Of a stretch of DNA of 64,000 nt, positions 50,177 to 61,499 are shown in pieces. Below the pieces are notes generated by a model. That model had not been told where the DNA came from. It ran no database searches and saw only the letters and a program-made list of their open reading frames with translations. Every line of letters begins with the position of its first letter. Position 1 is the first letter of the stretch. Made by a program: the position numbers and the translations under genes. Origin of the DNA: Physcia stellaris (lineage: Eukaryota > Ascomycota > Lecanoromycetes > Caliciales > Physciaceae); contig JABSSW010000022.1 of NCBI GenBank assembly GCA_018902385.1, positions 248,001 through 312,000 of the forward strand, given 5' to 3'.

Positions 50177-50368
50177 TGGTAATTGGTCAATAAGCGAGGC
50201 GTCACGTGACGCACCTTAATTGCTTGGCAATAAACCTACTAGAAATCCGCCCGTAGCACACCTGCAGAACAACAAGATTATGACCTTTCAGAACGATCAT
50301 ATCATGACCAAATTACATGTCTTATTAGTGTCCTATTATATCGCCCCTGCGTACTGCTAAGAACCCCA
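50177..50368 (+). repeat. Left LTR of the outer element
   Basis: Matches 57796-57986. Its first 110 bp keep the original bases (TGGTAATTGGTC, CGCCCG); its second half is mutated (GACCTTTCAG, TGTCTTATT). Confidence 0.85.
50199..50212. promoter_or_regulatory. Perfect 14-bp palindrome in the LTR (GCGTCACGTGACGC)
   Basis: A CACGTG E-box inside a longer palindrome, intact in both LTR copies (the right copy differs only in the base just before it). It is a possible transcription-factor site near the NECAP promoter; function is inference. Confidence 0.5.
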
Positions 50369-51222
50369 TTTTTTGATGATCATTCTGAGGAAAAAGACGA
50401 GTCAGTAAGAATCGTCGTTGGTCGCTCGTTGGCCATTTTTTCGAGACAGCAAAATCGACCCCATTGCAGCACAACAACCACGTTTCATTGAGTATTAAAA
50501 ATCAGCATCAGACATTCAATACACATAGAGAATTGAAATATAAAGTTACAGCATTATACGGAATCATAGAAGTGCGTTGTTCAAAACAATATACTAGAAC
50601 TCTCAAAGTGCTATTCGCGAGATTTCGAAATCGAACATAACGAGTTTTAAATCCAGTACCCAATTCAGATCAGAACTATCGAAAAAATTCAGCATTACAC
50701 TACTAGATGATGTAAATCAATCATTATAGAGCGCAGAAAGCAAGCGCATACTAAAAATCAAATAAAATCAAAATCATAAAAGAGCGAAAACGCAAAATCA
50801 CTCGATTGAGACGTTAAACGTTATAAAGCATTAAAATTCAGAATCAGAATTCAAAATCAGCATTCAAAATCAGCATTCAGAACTCAAAACTCAGAAACTC
50901 AATATATGATTTCGATACCTTGATTTCGATACAAGAATAAATGACGCAACAAGTATTCTTGTCGGAATTTCAGTAATCAATATTCAGTATTCTGTATTCG
51001 AAATACAGAATTCAGAATTCAGAATTCGAAATTCAGCTCTCGTCTTCATACCTTAAAATTCAGTCTATCACTTCGATACCTCGATTTCAGTACAAAAATA
51101 AATGACATCGCAAGTATTTTCGTCGAAAAGACAGTATTAAAATTCAAAAAATCAGAATTCGAATTAAATTTCGATTTTGCAGAGCAAGAATTCGATCAAA
51201 AAAAAATGATTAGCGCTGAAAA

Positions 51223-51511
51223 TATAAGACTCAAGAGATGTGACATCAGAGATGTATAGCAGAGACGATTGTATGACTAGATTAATAATTGCAAAACTAA
51301 TTACCTTACAAACTTTTGCTTATATAGTCAATCAATCTGCTCAATCGTACACACATTCCGAGATCTAGCCGAAAATATGAACTTGTTGAATTGATCGAAG
51401 GTCTGATGCTGACGTGATCAAATTGACCTTCTCGATGACCGAATTGCTTGTATAATTTTATCGAGATTCGACTCGCAATGCTCTGCTGATCTGAATTCTG
51501 AATGTCTTACA
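51223..51511 (-). repeat. Left LTR of the nested element (mutated copy)
   Basis: Aligns end to end with 54911-55200, with about 42 transitions toward A/T and one small indel. Confidence 0.88.
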
Positions 51512-53499
51512 TGCGCTCTCTTCTTAGCATCGAAATTTCTTGAGATGATCTTTTTCCTATGCATTGCAATAAAAATTCTGAACTTGTATGTGTATGCTTC
51601 ATTCTTAAGACTTGAAAAATCGCTGTGATCGCGATCTTCGCACCGAATTCGCAAATTTGAAAAATCATTGTCATCGTGATCTTCGCATCTGAATATTTTT
51701 CATCTCGATTTCTAATCAGTTTGCGTTAAAAATCTGAAAACCATTTTCGTGAATGATTCAGAAAAAGCATGATCTAATGACTCGACTGTCTGCTGCTTTC
51801 AGTATCGAAAATTTGACTTCGTACAATTCACGATCTTCGATATGATGACTAACAATTAACTGAATGACAGTGAAATCTGAATTCGAATCAATTTACATTT
51901 TACTATTTCTTTTCTTTCTGCGTCGAAATCGATGAATTGACGAGAAAAAATGATTAAACGCGAAAAACACCGAATAAACGCGATCGCATTCGATATATCA
52001 AACTTCGAAATTCTTTTCGAATTTTTATCTTTATTTCATTCACAATACTCAACGCTCAATTAAATCGAGCAGCAATCTCTGAAAATGTTTTTGACACGAT
52101 TCAATCCTTCATGCGTCGTAAATCCTAGACCGTAAACAACACAGAATTGATGACGTAAAAACGTGACTTGCGTGATTGTTCGAGTCAGTTGTTTCGTCAA
52201 AGAAATTGCATTTACAAAACGCTGAACGCGTCACGATGTCAATATGATTGCTCGAGTCATTGTATCGTCAAAAAAACTGCATCTGCCGTGCTATTGATTT
52301 CCAGATACGTTTTCGCTGTACGATTTTATTTTTTGTCAATGTCGATGTTTTCTGATTGATGTATGAGTTTTAGCGAAACTTTCTTTTTTTTTTTAGCTTT
52401 GACTTTCTCAAAAAACGAAACGACATGTTTGATCGTTTCGAGTCTTGAACCTGTTGCAAGCTTGACATATCTTTGAAAAATTTCGACAGGATTTCAGCGA
52501 TAATATTCTCGTTGAATTATGCATGCTTTGCAAACAGACTTTGTCATGAATTGTCAATCGTCCTGTGTGAACATTCGAGATTTTCTCAATTAATTTCTTT
52601 CGTGAATGCACAGTTGATGCTCTATTTTTTGATAATTGATTATAAAATTCACACAAAGTTAGCTCATATCAATTCTCGTTGAATTGAAACGATAATTTAT
52701 CGTGTAATTTTGAACGAAATGCTTGCTTGCAATTTCTGATTTTTGCTTGCATGTTGTTCTTTGTATTCGATGTTCGATAAAACATCTCGTTTGTTTGTTT
52801 TATTTGATCAACATATGTTTTGAAATGCCATCAAAATGCTCAATCAAAAATTGTCTGTATGAACGACGTTTTTCTTCTTATAACTTTATTCGATTTTCAA
52901 TACTTTCGTATTGATTTCAAGATGTTTTCATCGAAATGCTCGATCAGAAGTTGTCTGTATGAACGACGTTTCCTATGTAATTTTATTCGATTTACAATAC
53001 GTTCGTATTGATTCTGAGATGCTTTTCATCAAAATGCTCGATCAAAAATTGTTTCACACGAATGACGTTTTTTCTTTCTTGTTGTCAATGCGAGTGTGAC
53101 TTATCAAAAATAGTTAATTTTTGATTCACTTAAAAACGCGCACGAAACTTGTGACAATGAACGAATTCAAATATCGAAAACCGTCGTCATTGCTTACTTT
53201 ATTTCAAATTCTTGAATATGCTTCTGCTCAGCCATTTTATTGATCAGACTCGAGAATTCGCGCATTATCAGTATTATTATTTTCTAGCAATGAACGGATC
53301 ACTCGACAAAACTGTCAGTGATTTTATCGTCGTATGCATCACGTTCTTGAATATGTTTTCCCGTAGTCATCTCGTCGATGAACTTGAGAATCGTTGCATT
53401 GTCAATATTAATGTCTTCTACTCATCGACGATCACGTCTGATGCACAATCGAAAGCAGAAACGAAATCATCTCGAGAAACTAGTTTCTCGTTGTCAAAA

Positions 53500-55260
53500 G
53501 CCGAGCGAATCCTTTACTCCCCTTTGAAAATCACCCGAGCACGGAGTACTTCCTTCATCTGAAAATCCTCTGTTGAACAAAATCTTCTGATTTGATCTTT
53601 GCATCGCTGCTTGAATCGCACCGAAATGACTTGGAGGGCCACTATAGTCGTGATCTTCGCATCTGACAGGCTCGCATTCGAGTTGTCTGCAGAGATCGTC
53701 GCAGAACGTCAGACTGACGATTGCTTCTGAACTTTCTCCCTCAGTGACCTCTTTCATTGGGTCGGCTGTCGTGCTTTCTGAGGTTCGGTGATACTATGGC
53801 CAGAATCTCTTCCACGGACTATTGCTGATTTCGAGGCGTCGATCTCCACGTGAACGGCCTAGCCGTATATAAAGAATGCAAAATAAGTCTCAAAGATGCG
53901 TTTATTGGCCATTCTTTGCTTTGACTTCTACTTATGAAGGCTTTCGCTTCCTTTTACTCCCTTTCTTGTGGAGCTCTGCTGACCCTTTTAGCATTGAAAC
54001 CAAGGGGCCAGACCTTAACGTATAGATTCGGGCGTTCCGCCGGGACCTTCTGACAGAGCTTCAGGCCCGATAGGGCTGTTTCTTCTCTTGAATTCCATTG
54101 CAACTAGCCATGCAGGGCTCCTTGCGACAACGCTTGGTGATAATGCCAGCAGGGCTCGTCGCGAAGGGCCCATTGGTGTTATTGCTTATTGGGCAATCCA
54201 CTATACGGGCTTGCCTCGAGGTGACCAGGCCGACCATTTGCTGTTCGTCTTCAGGGCCAGCCATTGCTTCAGATACAATCCATTATATCCATGCGAATCC
54301 GCAGTCGCCTGCTCTTGTTGAAGCCACCGTCCAATCAACTCTTGAGGACGTTATACCCTGACTCTTGATGCTCTGAACTGAAAGTGCCGACCATAGCCGT
54401 TGTTCTCGGACTGTTCCTCAATGGCTTGGATATAGCAAATCCCTTCCGCATGGGAGCTCCGGCGAGCTGCGCAGACTTTTCCCATCGTCTTGATGTTCTT
54501 GGCCTGTTGTTACTGCTATGGGCAGACGAGGGTTTGGGATGATTGGCGCTTGTCGCTGGAGGCGTGAACAAGGCCGAATGGTTGAAACCCTTGTATAGGT
54601 TGCTTATGGCATCGAGGTAGCCTGTTCTTGAAGCTCTGTCTGTAGGCTCTTTCTGGTAGCTCTTCGAGCTCGAACTCGCTCCCTAGACTGAACAATGCCT
54701 GGTAGCAAGGCTATACAATCAGTCTGGATTGCGATACTTAGCTGTATGCTGTAGGCTCTTCGTTCTCGGTCTGCTTTTCGTCCAGACTCTTGTAGAATCG
54801 GTTTCTCGTTCAGATCGAGCGCCGAGGACGTAGCACGTCCAGCCATTGAGCTGCTTAGCTGTAGCTATACACGAGTGGTGCTAACCTGATGGTTATGGTA
54901 GTTATTAGAATGTAAGACTCAAGGGGTGTGGCACCAGAGATGTATAGCAGAGACGATTGTATGACTAGACTAATAACTGCAGAACTAACTACCTTACAGA
55001 CTTCTGCTTATATAGTCAGTCAACCTGCTCAATCGTACACACACTCCGAGGCCTAGCCGGAAGTATGAGCTTGTTGAGTTCAACCGAAGGCCTGATGCTG
55101 ACGTGGTCAAACTGGCCTTCTCGGTGGCCGAACTGCTTGTATAACCTTATCGGGATCCGGCCCGCAGTGCCCTGCTGGCCTGGACCCTGAGTGCCTTACA
55201 AGCGCTGAAAATATCTGATTTTTTCGCATACAAATCGGCTTGGATTTCCGGCAGGATTTT
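53500..55260. other. Island that escaped mutation inside the AT-rich block
   Basis: Base composition returns to normal between about 53,500 and 55,260, then becomes AT-rich again. The island covers the right part of the nested element, its right LTR, and roughly 60 bp of the outer element, so its edges do not follow element boundaries. Edge positions are by eye. Confidence 0.7.
54911..55200 (-). repeat. Right LTR of the nested element (near-intact copy)
   Basis: Keeps GC-rich words lost in the left copy (for example GGGATCCGGCCCGCAGTGCC). It contains the minus-strand TATA sequence. Confidence 0.88.
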
Positions 55261-55439
55261 CTGAATTACATAAGAAGTCAATTCGATCAAATATGCACTT
55301 TTCGCATCGATGTATGCTCGATCTCGTCATATCGATTTCTCGTCTCGATTAGTCATCATGACAGCGATTCAGTTTTACTACGATGGAATCATCAGTCTTA
55401 AGAACTTTCTGCACGCTTTAGAGTATCAATATTTCTCTC

Positions 55440-55927
55440 ATTCGCTCAACGCAAATCAATGAATAAAAACGATTTACTGTCATTTCGAAGGCGAGACGCT
55501 TGAATGAATAAAAAACAATGAACAAATGATCAAAATATATTTCAATGTTCGTCATGATTTTGCTATCGCTCGTATGATGAAACACTTGTATCAGCTTTTC
55601 GAAAATCGATTTGTTATCTCATTGAATTTTAAAGTTGACAAAGCAATCAAGAAAATCAAGCAACAACGTCAGAAATTCATCGAGAATTATTATATTCGCG
55701 TCAATACTCTTTTCGAGCGCGTTGAAGATCAAGACAAATACATCGATTTCGACAAATGTTTAGATTACGAGCACGATTTCTGTCTATTCAAAGCTATTGA
55801 TTATTTCGTTGATGAACTAAGAAACATCAAATTACGTCGAAATATAGTCAAGACACTTCAAAAAGTATCAAATGAAAACAATGTTGCAACTGTAAGTTTC
55901 GAATCAACCAATATAGCGATTCAATGA
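55440..55927 (+). pseudogene. Gag-like remnant of the outer retroelement
   Basis: The frame reads FNVRHDFAIARMMKHLYQLF, then RVNTLFERVEDQDKYIDFDK and KAIDYFVDELRNIKLRRNIV, typical of fungal retrotransposon gag-type proteins. An open stretch starts at ATG 55526, but the same frame extends upstream through two TGA codons (55460 and 55505) at positions where Trp would fit; each is a TGG-to-TGA change. It is therefore a mutated copy, not a gene. Downstream (to about 57,600) are only Ser/Ile/Asp-rich frames with no recognised domain. Confidence 0.65.
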
Positions 55928-57795
55928 AAATATACAATGATAAAAAGTACTCGAAAATTTCGAAATCAGTTCGTTACTTTTCAAGTCGATGTCAGCATCA
56001 TTGTTGACGAGTCTTCGTCTGTTTTGAAGCAAATATCATGCGATATATCAGAGATTTGTACAGTCATAAAAATTACAAATATTCAATTCGTTGTTTCAGA
56101 ATCAATCAAATGAATCATCGTCTTTACGAGTCTGCAAAAGTCGTTATTCGATATCAATAATGTCTACGAATCTTCGTCCGTTTTGGAGAAAATGTCATAC
56201 GATTTGTCAGAGATAAGTACAGACATCGAGAATTCTAATGATATCGAGTCAATCGAGTCAATCGACGAAATACTTGCTTTTGAGCTTCGCAAATGAACTA
56301 TCGCTGCTGCAAAAAAAAAGATTTTTGATCTTATTGATACATTTGACGAAACAACGAAAAATTCGTGCGCATTCGATATCGAATCAGTTTCGAATATTTC
56401 ATTTGACTGAAATCGTTGCAACACTGTTGATATGAAAACTTTGAATCAAAAAGTTTTTGCTTTGATCGTCACATATGAAACATTTTCGAAAAACTCGCTC
56501 ACATCATATTTTGAGAATATCGAAATCTCGATCGTCGTGAATATGTCATTTCATGAACATTTCATCAACAAGAATGATTCTGCTATCGAAACTTTTGATT
56601 CTGATATTGAAATAAATGCATCTTCGAAAAACTCGTTGATACAGCATATCGAAAATTCAAAAACAATGAAAAAAACTTCAGATTCGATTTACATCTACGA
56701 ACTATTTGCACTTTCTGCATTTGATTTCAACATTGATATCGACTTCAGCGTTTATACAATCGATATCGAAACAGTCATACAATCTTCTGTCATATCTGTT
56801 AGACGAAAAATGCAATTATCATCGTTTCGTGATCTCGCATTACGTAACAAATCATTTGATTGAAATCGTTTCTGTACTAATTCTATTGATCGGCGCATTT
56901 TTTTTGTTTCTATCTGTATTATCGTTTCGGATGTCACATTTGATTTTATCGAAATCGCAAGAATCGTTGATATCGAAAATATCGAGTTCTGTGAAAGAAA
57001 GCAGTTGTGCTGCTTCATTGATGATTTTGTTTCGACTTTTATTGAGATTTCAGATACGAGCTTCTATGAGTCTTTGTCATTCTGCTCGATTGATATTATT
57101 GTTTCAGTTTCTGTTGATTGCGTTGTTAGCGAACATAGCGACTTTTATGAGAGAAAGCAGTTTTGCTCCTCTGTGAATATCGTTGATACTGATGATATTG
57201 TTGACGTTGTTGATACATGTATCGACGCATTCATTCTGATCGCTGACATGATTAAAAAGAAAAAAAAATCTATTTGAATGTCACTTTTGGATTTGATATT
57301 ACTATTGATTTGAATTTGCATCGAATATTGAGTCACATCGAAGCACAAGAAACTGCCGAAAGTGAAAATCAAGAAATTATCAAAATCGAAGATATCGAGT
57401 CAAGAAATCAAATCATTGCTGAAATATTTATCGAATTCGCATACAAAATGGCCTCGTTTTCCGACAATATGCAAAATCTAAAATCGTGCAAAACCGAAAA
57501 TCTCGAATCAGCATACGATTTCGATATTTCAAATCTGCAAAACAGTCATTTGATATCATGCAATTGCGACGAGAGTAAAATTTTACTTCTATGAATTCTC
57601 GATATTCTTCGATATCTGTTTTACGAATTTTTTGTCTTGCGACGCACAACGTGATTTATTTGATTTGCTTTTCAATGTCAATATTGTCATGCGTAAGAAG
57701 ATACATGTTGCATGCTTGAAAATAAATTAACGAGGTGACGCTGAGAACAGCGTCTTGCTATGAGAGAAAGCTGTTGAAAGAATGAAAAAAAAAAC

Positions 57796-57986
57796 TGATA
57801 ATTGATCAATAAGCGAGACGTCACGTGACGCATCTTAATTGCTTGACAATAAACCTACTAGAAATTCGCTCATAGCACATCTGCAGAACAACAAGATTAT
57901 GACCCCCAGAACGACCATATCATGACCAGATTACATGCCTTATTAGTGCCCTATTATACCGCCCCTGCGTACTGCTAAGAACCCCA
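57796..57986 (+). repeat. Right LTR of the outer element
   Basis: Matches 50177-50368. Here the first half is mutated (TGATAATTGATC, TCGCTCATAG) and the second half is original (GACCCCCAG, TGCCTTATT), the mirror of the left copy. Confidence 0.85.
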
Positions 57987-58130
57987 TTTTCTCTGAGTCT
58001 TTTCTTAGCGTAGCCCTTAGCGGATTGCGGAGATGCAAGGTCCCGCCGATATGTATCTCTCCTCGACTTGGTAATTTCAGACTCCTTGAATATTTATTGG
58101 ACCAGGCTTTAGTTGCCTTTACTCGTAGCC

Positions 58131-59297
58131 ATGGCGAAGACTGAAAATCCAAGTATGTATTCCTTCCGCTTACATGTGTCGCCAACGGCTGATTGGAGTG
58201 AAACGGCCAGTATCGCTACCTACCCCCTCCCCCGAACCAAACACTCCTCTCTCCGATGGGAAACCACCATTTGAGTACCAACCTCATCTTCGTATCTGCC
58301 TTGTCCGACTTTTGTCCTAATACTGCACAACAGCATCGTCTCGACCTACCACTCCCTCCTTTCCTCCGACCCTCTCCTCACTATGCCTGTCGCCGCAATA
58401 GAAGCCCTGATCCTTCTCCTCTCCCATTCGCCGACTAGCACCATATCCGAGACTCTTTCTCTTTTATCTCATTATACCAACATCCTCAAAGCTTCAGTCG
58501 CAAATCCAATCGCCCTCTCCGCCGGCACAGATCTCTTCCAGCGCTACCTGATATCCACTCTGCAGCCCCCTCAACCCACCAACAAGCCCGAGAGAAAAGG
58601 CTCCAGAGCGAGACAAGGCGACGGGACAGATGACTTCCAAGCGATAAGACACCACCTGATCAGCAATGGCCGACTCTTCGTTGCGCGGGCCAAAGAAGCG
58701 AGAAGTCAGATAGCAAACATCGCCAGAAACTTCATAAGAGAAGATACCACAGTGCTGACCTACGGCTCATCACGCGTAGTGGGTGCCGTGCTAGCAGCTG
58801 CACTCAAGGCTTGCACGAACTTCAAGCTCGTGTATGTTTGCAATTCTAGCACGAGTTCAACCGAGTTGCCATCCACCATACCGAAACCTTCGCCAGACCT
58901 TCCAATAGCAGTGATCCCGCCTTCAGCGGTGGCGCATGCAATGAGTCATATATCGATGGTGATGCTTGGCGCAGAAGGGGTTGTTGAAAACGGCGGTATC
59001 ATTTCAGGCCTCGGGACGTATCAGATAGGGGTACTGGCGAAGGCGGCGGGTAAGCCGGTATACGTGTGCACTGAGAGCCATAAGTTTGTAAGGATGTTTC
59101 CGCTGTCGCAGGAGGACGTGGGCGGAGAGGTTCTAAGATTTAGCGAAGGTGGAGCCGGGGAACGGGGAAGCGAAACCAAGAAAGACGAGAGCCAAGTCGA
59201 CTATACGCCGCCAGAGCTCATCACTGCACTGATTACCGAGTCCGGGGTGCATACGCCAAGTGCGGTCAGTGAGGAGCTGATAAAGATATGGTACTAA
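58131..59297 (+). CDS. gcn3: Translation initiation factor eIF2B subunit alpha
   Basis: eIF2B-alpha is the regulatory subunit of the eIF2 exchange factor and senses phosphorylated eIF2. The model is join(58131..58152, 58211..58274, 58334..59297), 349 aa. Two short 5' exons give MAKTENP, then SLPTPSPEPNTPLSDGKPPF and DIVSTYHSLLSSDPLLT before the familiar MPVAAIEALILLLSHS. Introns are 58 and 59 bp. Conserved parts are FQRYLISTL, FIREDTTVLTYGSSRVV, VMLGAEGVVENGGIISGLGT and AGKPVYVCTESHKFVRMFPL. Starting at 58383 would lose the conserved STYHSLL segment, so the three-exon form is preferred. The start lies 145 bp after the outer LTR. Confidence 0.93.
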
Positions 59298-59601
59298 TTA
59301 GACACGTGAACCAATCCTAATACTTCCGGCATCATTGATCAGTGATCCCAGCATACCTAGCGAAGCATCTATTGTCAGAAAGGAAGCACCATCTGGAGTC
59401 CTCGAAGCAGTGTATTAAAAACAATACGATTGGCCTTGCCTGTGTACCTATTTCAACAATGCTCAAAACATGCTGTAGCGCTTGCAGCGTAAATGGTATC
59501 GGAAAGCCTCGCTCAGATGTCCCTCCCGCTACAAAGTCCCGCTTTTAGCCATAAGACATAAATACCCCATGAGCATAGAATCGGATTTTTGACCGATATC
59601 G
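59298..59601. other. Convergent 3' intergenic region
   Basis: 304 bp between gcn3 (+) and sreA (-). A 68-codon frame has no support. Confidence 0.45.
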
Positions 59602-61499
59602 TCATCCCTCACCATCCAAGGCCTCAATTTCACGTTCTTTCGCCCTTAACATCTCCTTCATCTCGTCGGCTTCTCTCCTCAATCTAGCTTTGCGCTCCAT
59701 GCGTTCGCCCCATCCGCCGGGATCCCCGTTTCCGACGCTTCTCGATCTCATCTCCGGGTGCGGCAGTGGGAGTTGCGGGTGGTGCATTTGGTGATGGGGA
59801 GTTGCGATTGAATGTCGATGTTGTTGGTTGAGGCCGCTCAAAGTAGGATCGATAGCCATGTCGTCGCCCGATTGCTGTTGTGGGTTTAGAATAGAGGAGA
59901 TGGAGCTTAGGCGGTTGGAGCGGTTAGCAGGATCTGGAGTGGATGGAGAGGGCATATTGTCGCTATCAGTTTTTGAGAAACTGCGCTTGCGGGCATGTGC
60001 AGGTGGAAGAGAGCCGAGGGGGGTGTGATATGGAGTTTCTGGAGCGGAGGTTGGGGGTGGATCCTGAATACTCGGTAGCGGAGACCGCTGCGGTTGTGAG
60101 GCTCGTCGGGTTTGTTCCAATTGGTAGCCTGTGAAGTCGACGCCGATGGGCGGCGGTTCGAAATGGTGATGGTGCTCGTACTTTTGATTCCGAAATCGTA
60201 GATTGAGATCGACTGGCTCGCTCTGGAAAGTTTCCGAAGAAGAGTTGTTCCTCTGAACTTGCATGTCGGGAAGTGCGTGGGAAACATTCTCTTGGTAATT
60301 TGAGTCCGGGGAAGTAGCAGAGGGAAATGCTGTCTGATTAGAGATCTTTGGAGATTGCTCCTGGGTAGCAGGAACGACTCTTTTTCGTCGTTTGATTATG
60401 GACTTCTTCATACCAACAGGTCGATGGACCCCGTGAAGTTTGTGGTACAGTCCTAATAATCATCAGAAGACATAATTCCCAGAGATCGGAGACACCTACC
60501 ACACGCGTTGCAAATAGTTCTACCACTCTCGTCTCGCCTCCAAAGCGGGGTGATGGTAGTTCCGCAGTTTTGACATGATAACACCAAGTTGGTTGTATTC
60601 TGGCTTATCTGCTGCGCAGGCTCTTGAGGCACTGATCTTGGACTGGTTTCGTCCTGCGACGGTCCGGTCGTCTGGACTTGGCCGTTGTCATGTAAGCTTG
60701 GGGTTAATGCAATCGAGACTTGGGTCGTCTTCGACACTCGATTGTTGTAAGCTGGACAGCCATTGCACCCACTGGCGCCTCCCGTACCATTACATTTACC
60801 TTCTCCCGGACAAGTTCCTGACGGGACTTGGCTGGCTGCTACGTATATAGCTCTGCCCGCTTGAGCTGCATTGTCAATTGCTGATGGCGAAATACTTCTT
60901 TGATGGTCGCTAACGTCGATGTCTGAGCTGGGACCGGATACTGAAGTGCACAGAGGTCGCTTGAGATTGGTCGGACGAGACGTATTGCGAGCCTTATAAT
61001 ACAGTCCGCATGCATTACATATGGTAGAACCCGTCGGGGAGCGCCGCCACAAAGGTGTTGACGTTGTTCGGCAATTGCTACAACGTATTAGGACACTAAA
61101 CTGCTCGACTTCGAGACTGCAATATTATTTTACGTCTTACCTGCACATCTGCCCATTCGCTGGAGCAACGCTGATCGGCGAATATTGGGATTCTGCATTT
61201 TGTTCCTGCGACGAAGAACGACGCGATTGTGCTTCAAGCTCCGGCTGACCACTTGTAGGATTCACCTCTTCATGTGGTCCGGAGGCTGCTTCGGAAGACC
61301 CTCGTAGCTCTGCGCTGCCACGATCTTGCACATCGCTTGACTCCTGGCGGTCTTGCGGAGGAGGTTCCGACTGCTCCGCAACACCGTAATCGGACACCTC
61401 GAGTCCAGATGACTGCTGCGACAAGGAAGGTTGAAGATGCCGCGTATCTATCGGCTGCGCCGTCACAGCAGAATTCTCTGGAGATGGATCCATGGTCAT
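59602..61499 (-). CDS. sreA: GATA-type iron-responsive repressor (SreA/SRE/Urbs1 family)
   Basis: It represses siderophore synthesis and iron uptake genes when iron is plentiful. The model is complement(join(59602..60452, 60500..61077, 61141..61499)), 595 aa; introns are 47 and 63 bp, each splitting a zinc-finger region. Finger 1 is CSNC, then TPLWRRSPTGSTICNACG; finger 2 is CQNC, then TPLWRRDESGRTICNACG, continuing LYHKLHGVHRPVGMKK. Between them is the iron-sensing Cys-rich region C-x5-C-x8-C-x2-C (CPGEGKCNGTGGASGCNGC), which marks this subfamily rather than nitrogen-type GATA factors. The C-terminus is a coiled coil (MERKARLRREADEMKEMLRA). No siderophore genes lie in the window. Confidence 0.94.

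Larger units (their letters stand above)
51223..55200 (-). mobile_element. Nested LTR element (about 4.0 kb), probably minus-strand oriented
   Basis: Direct repeats of 289-290 bp (51223-51511 and 54911-55200) begin TGTAAGAC (TATAAGAC in the mutated left copy) and end CTTACA. The sequence AGCGCTGAAAA flanks both sides (51212-51222 and 55201-55211). In the intact LTR a TATA sequence reads on the minus strand (CTATATAA, 55015-55008), so transcription probably runs leftward. Minus-strand frames at 54846-54604, 54571-54335 and 54264-54061 could be remnants of a broken gag-type region; I recognise no domain. The internal part, about 3.4 kb, is short for an autonomous element. Confidence 0.72.
50177..57986 (+). 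mobile_element. Outer LTR retroelement, mutated, with a second element nested in it
   Basis: Direct repeats of about 191 bp (50177-50368 and 57796-57986) start TG and end CCCCA and bound 7.8 kb of AT-rich DNA. A gag-like remnant on the plus strand (55440-55927) lies about 1.1 kb after the left LTR once the nested element is subtracted. I could not see reverse transcriptase or integrase, so the copy may be a deletion derivative. No clear flanking target duplication was found. The inner sequence is depleted of CC, CT, GG and AG and rich in TC, TT, CG and CA. The right LTR ends 144 bp before the gcn3 start. Confidence 0.75.

Noticed and set aside
52723-53562. Overlapping plus-strand frames rich in Phe/Ile/Ser
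   Set aside because: They lie in the mutated AT-rich repeat block and have no domain.
58383-59297. gcn3 starting at the ATG at 58383
   Set aside because: The conserved STYHSLLSSDP segment lies upstream in two further exons with good splice sites.
59602-61499. sreA as part of a siderophore cluster
   Set aside because: Neighbours are gcn3 and tvp15; no siderophore synthesis or transport gene is in the window.
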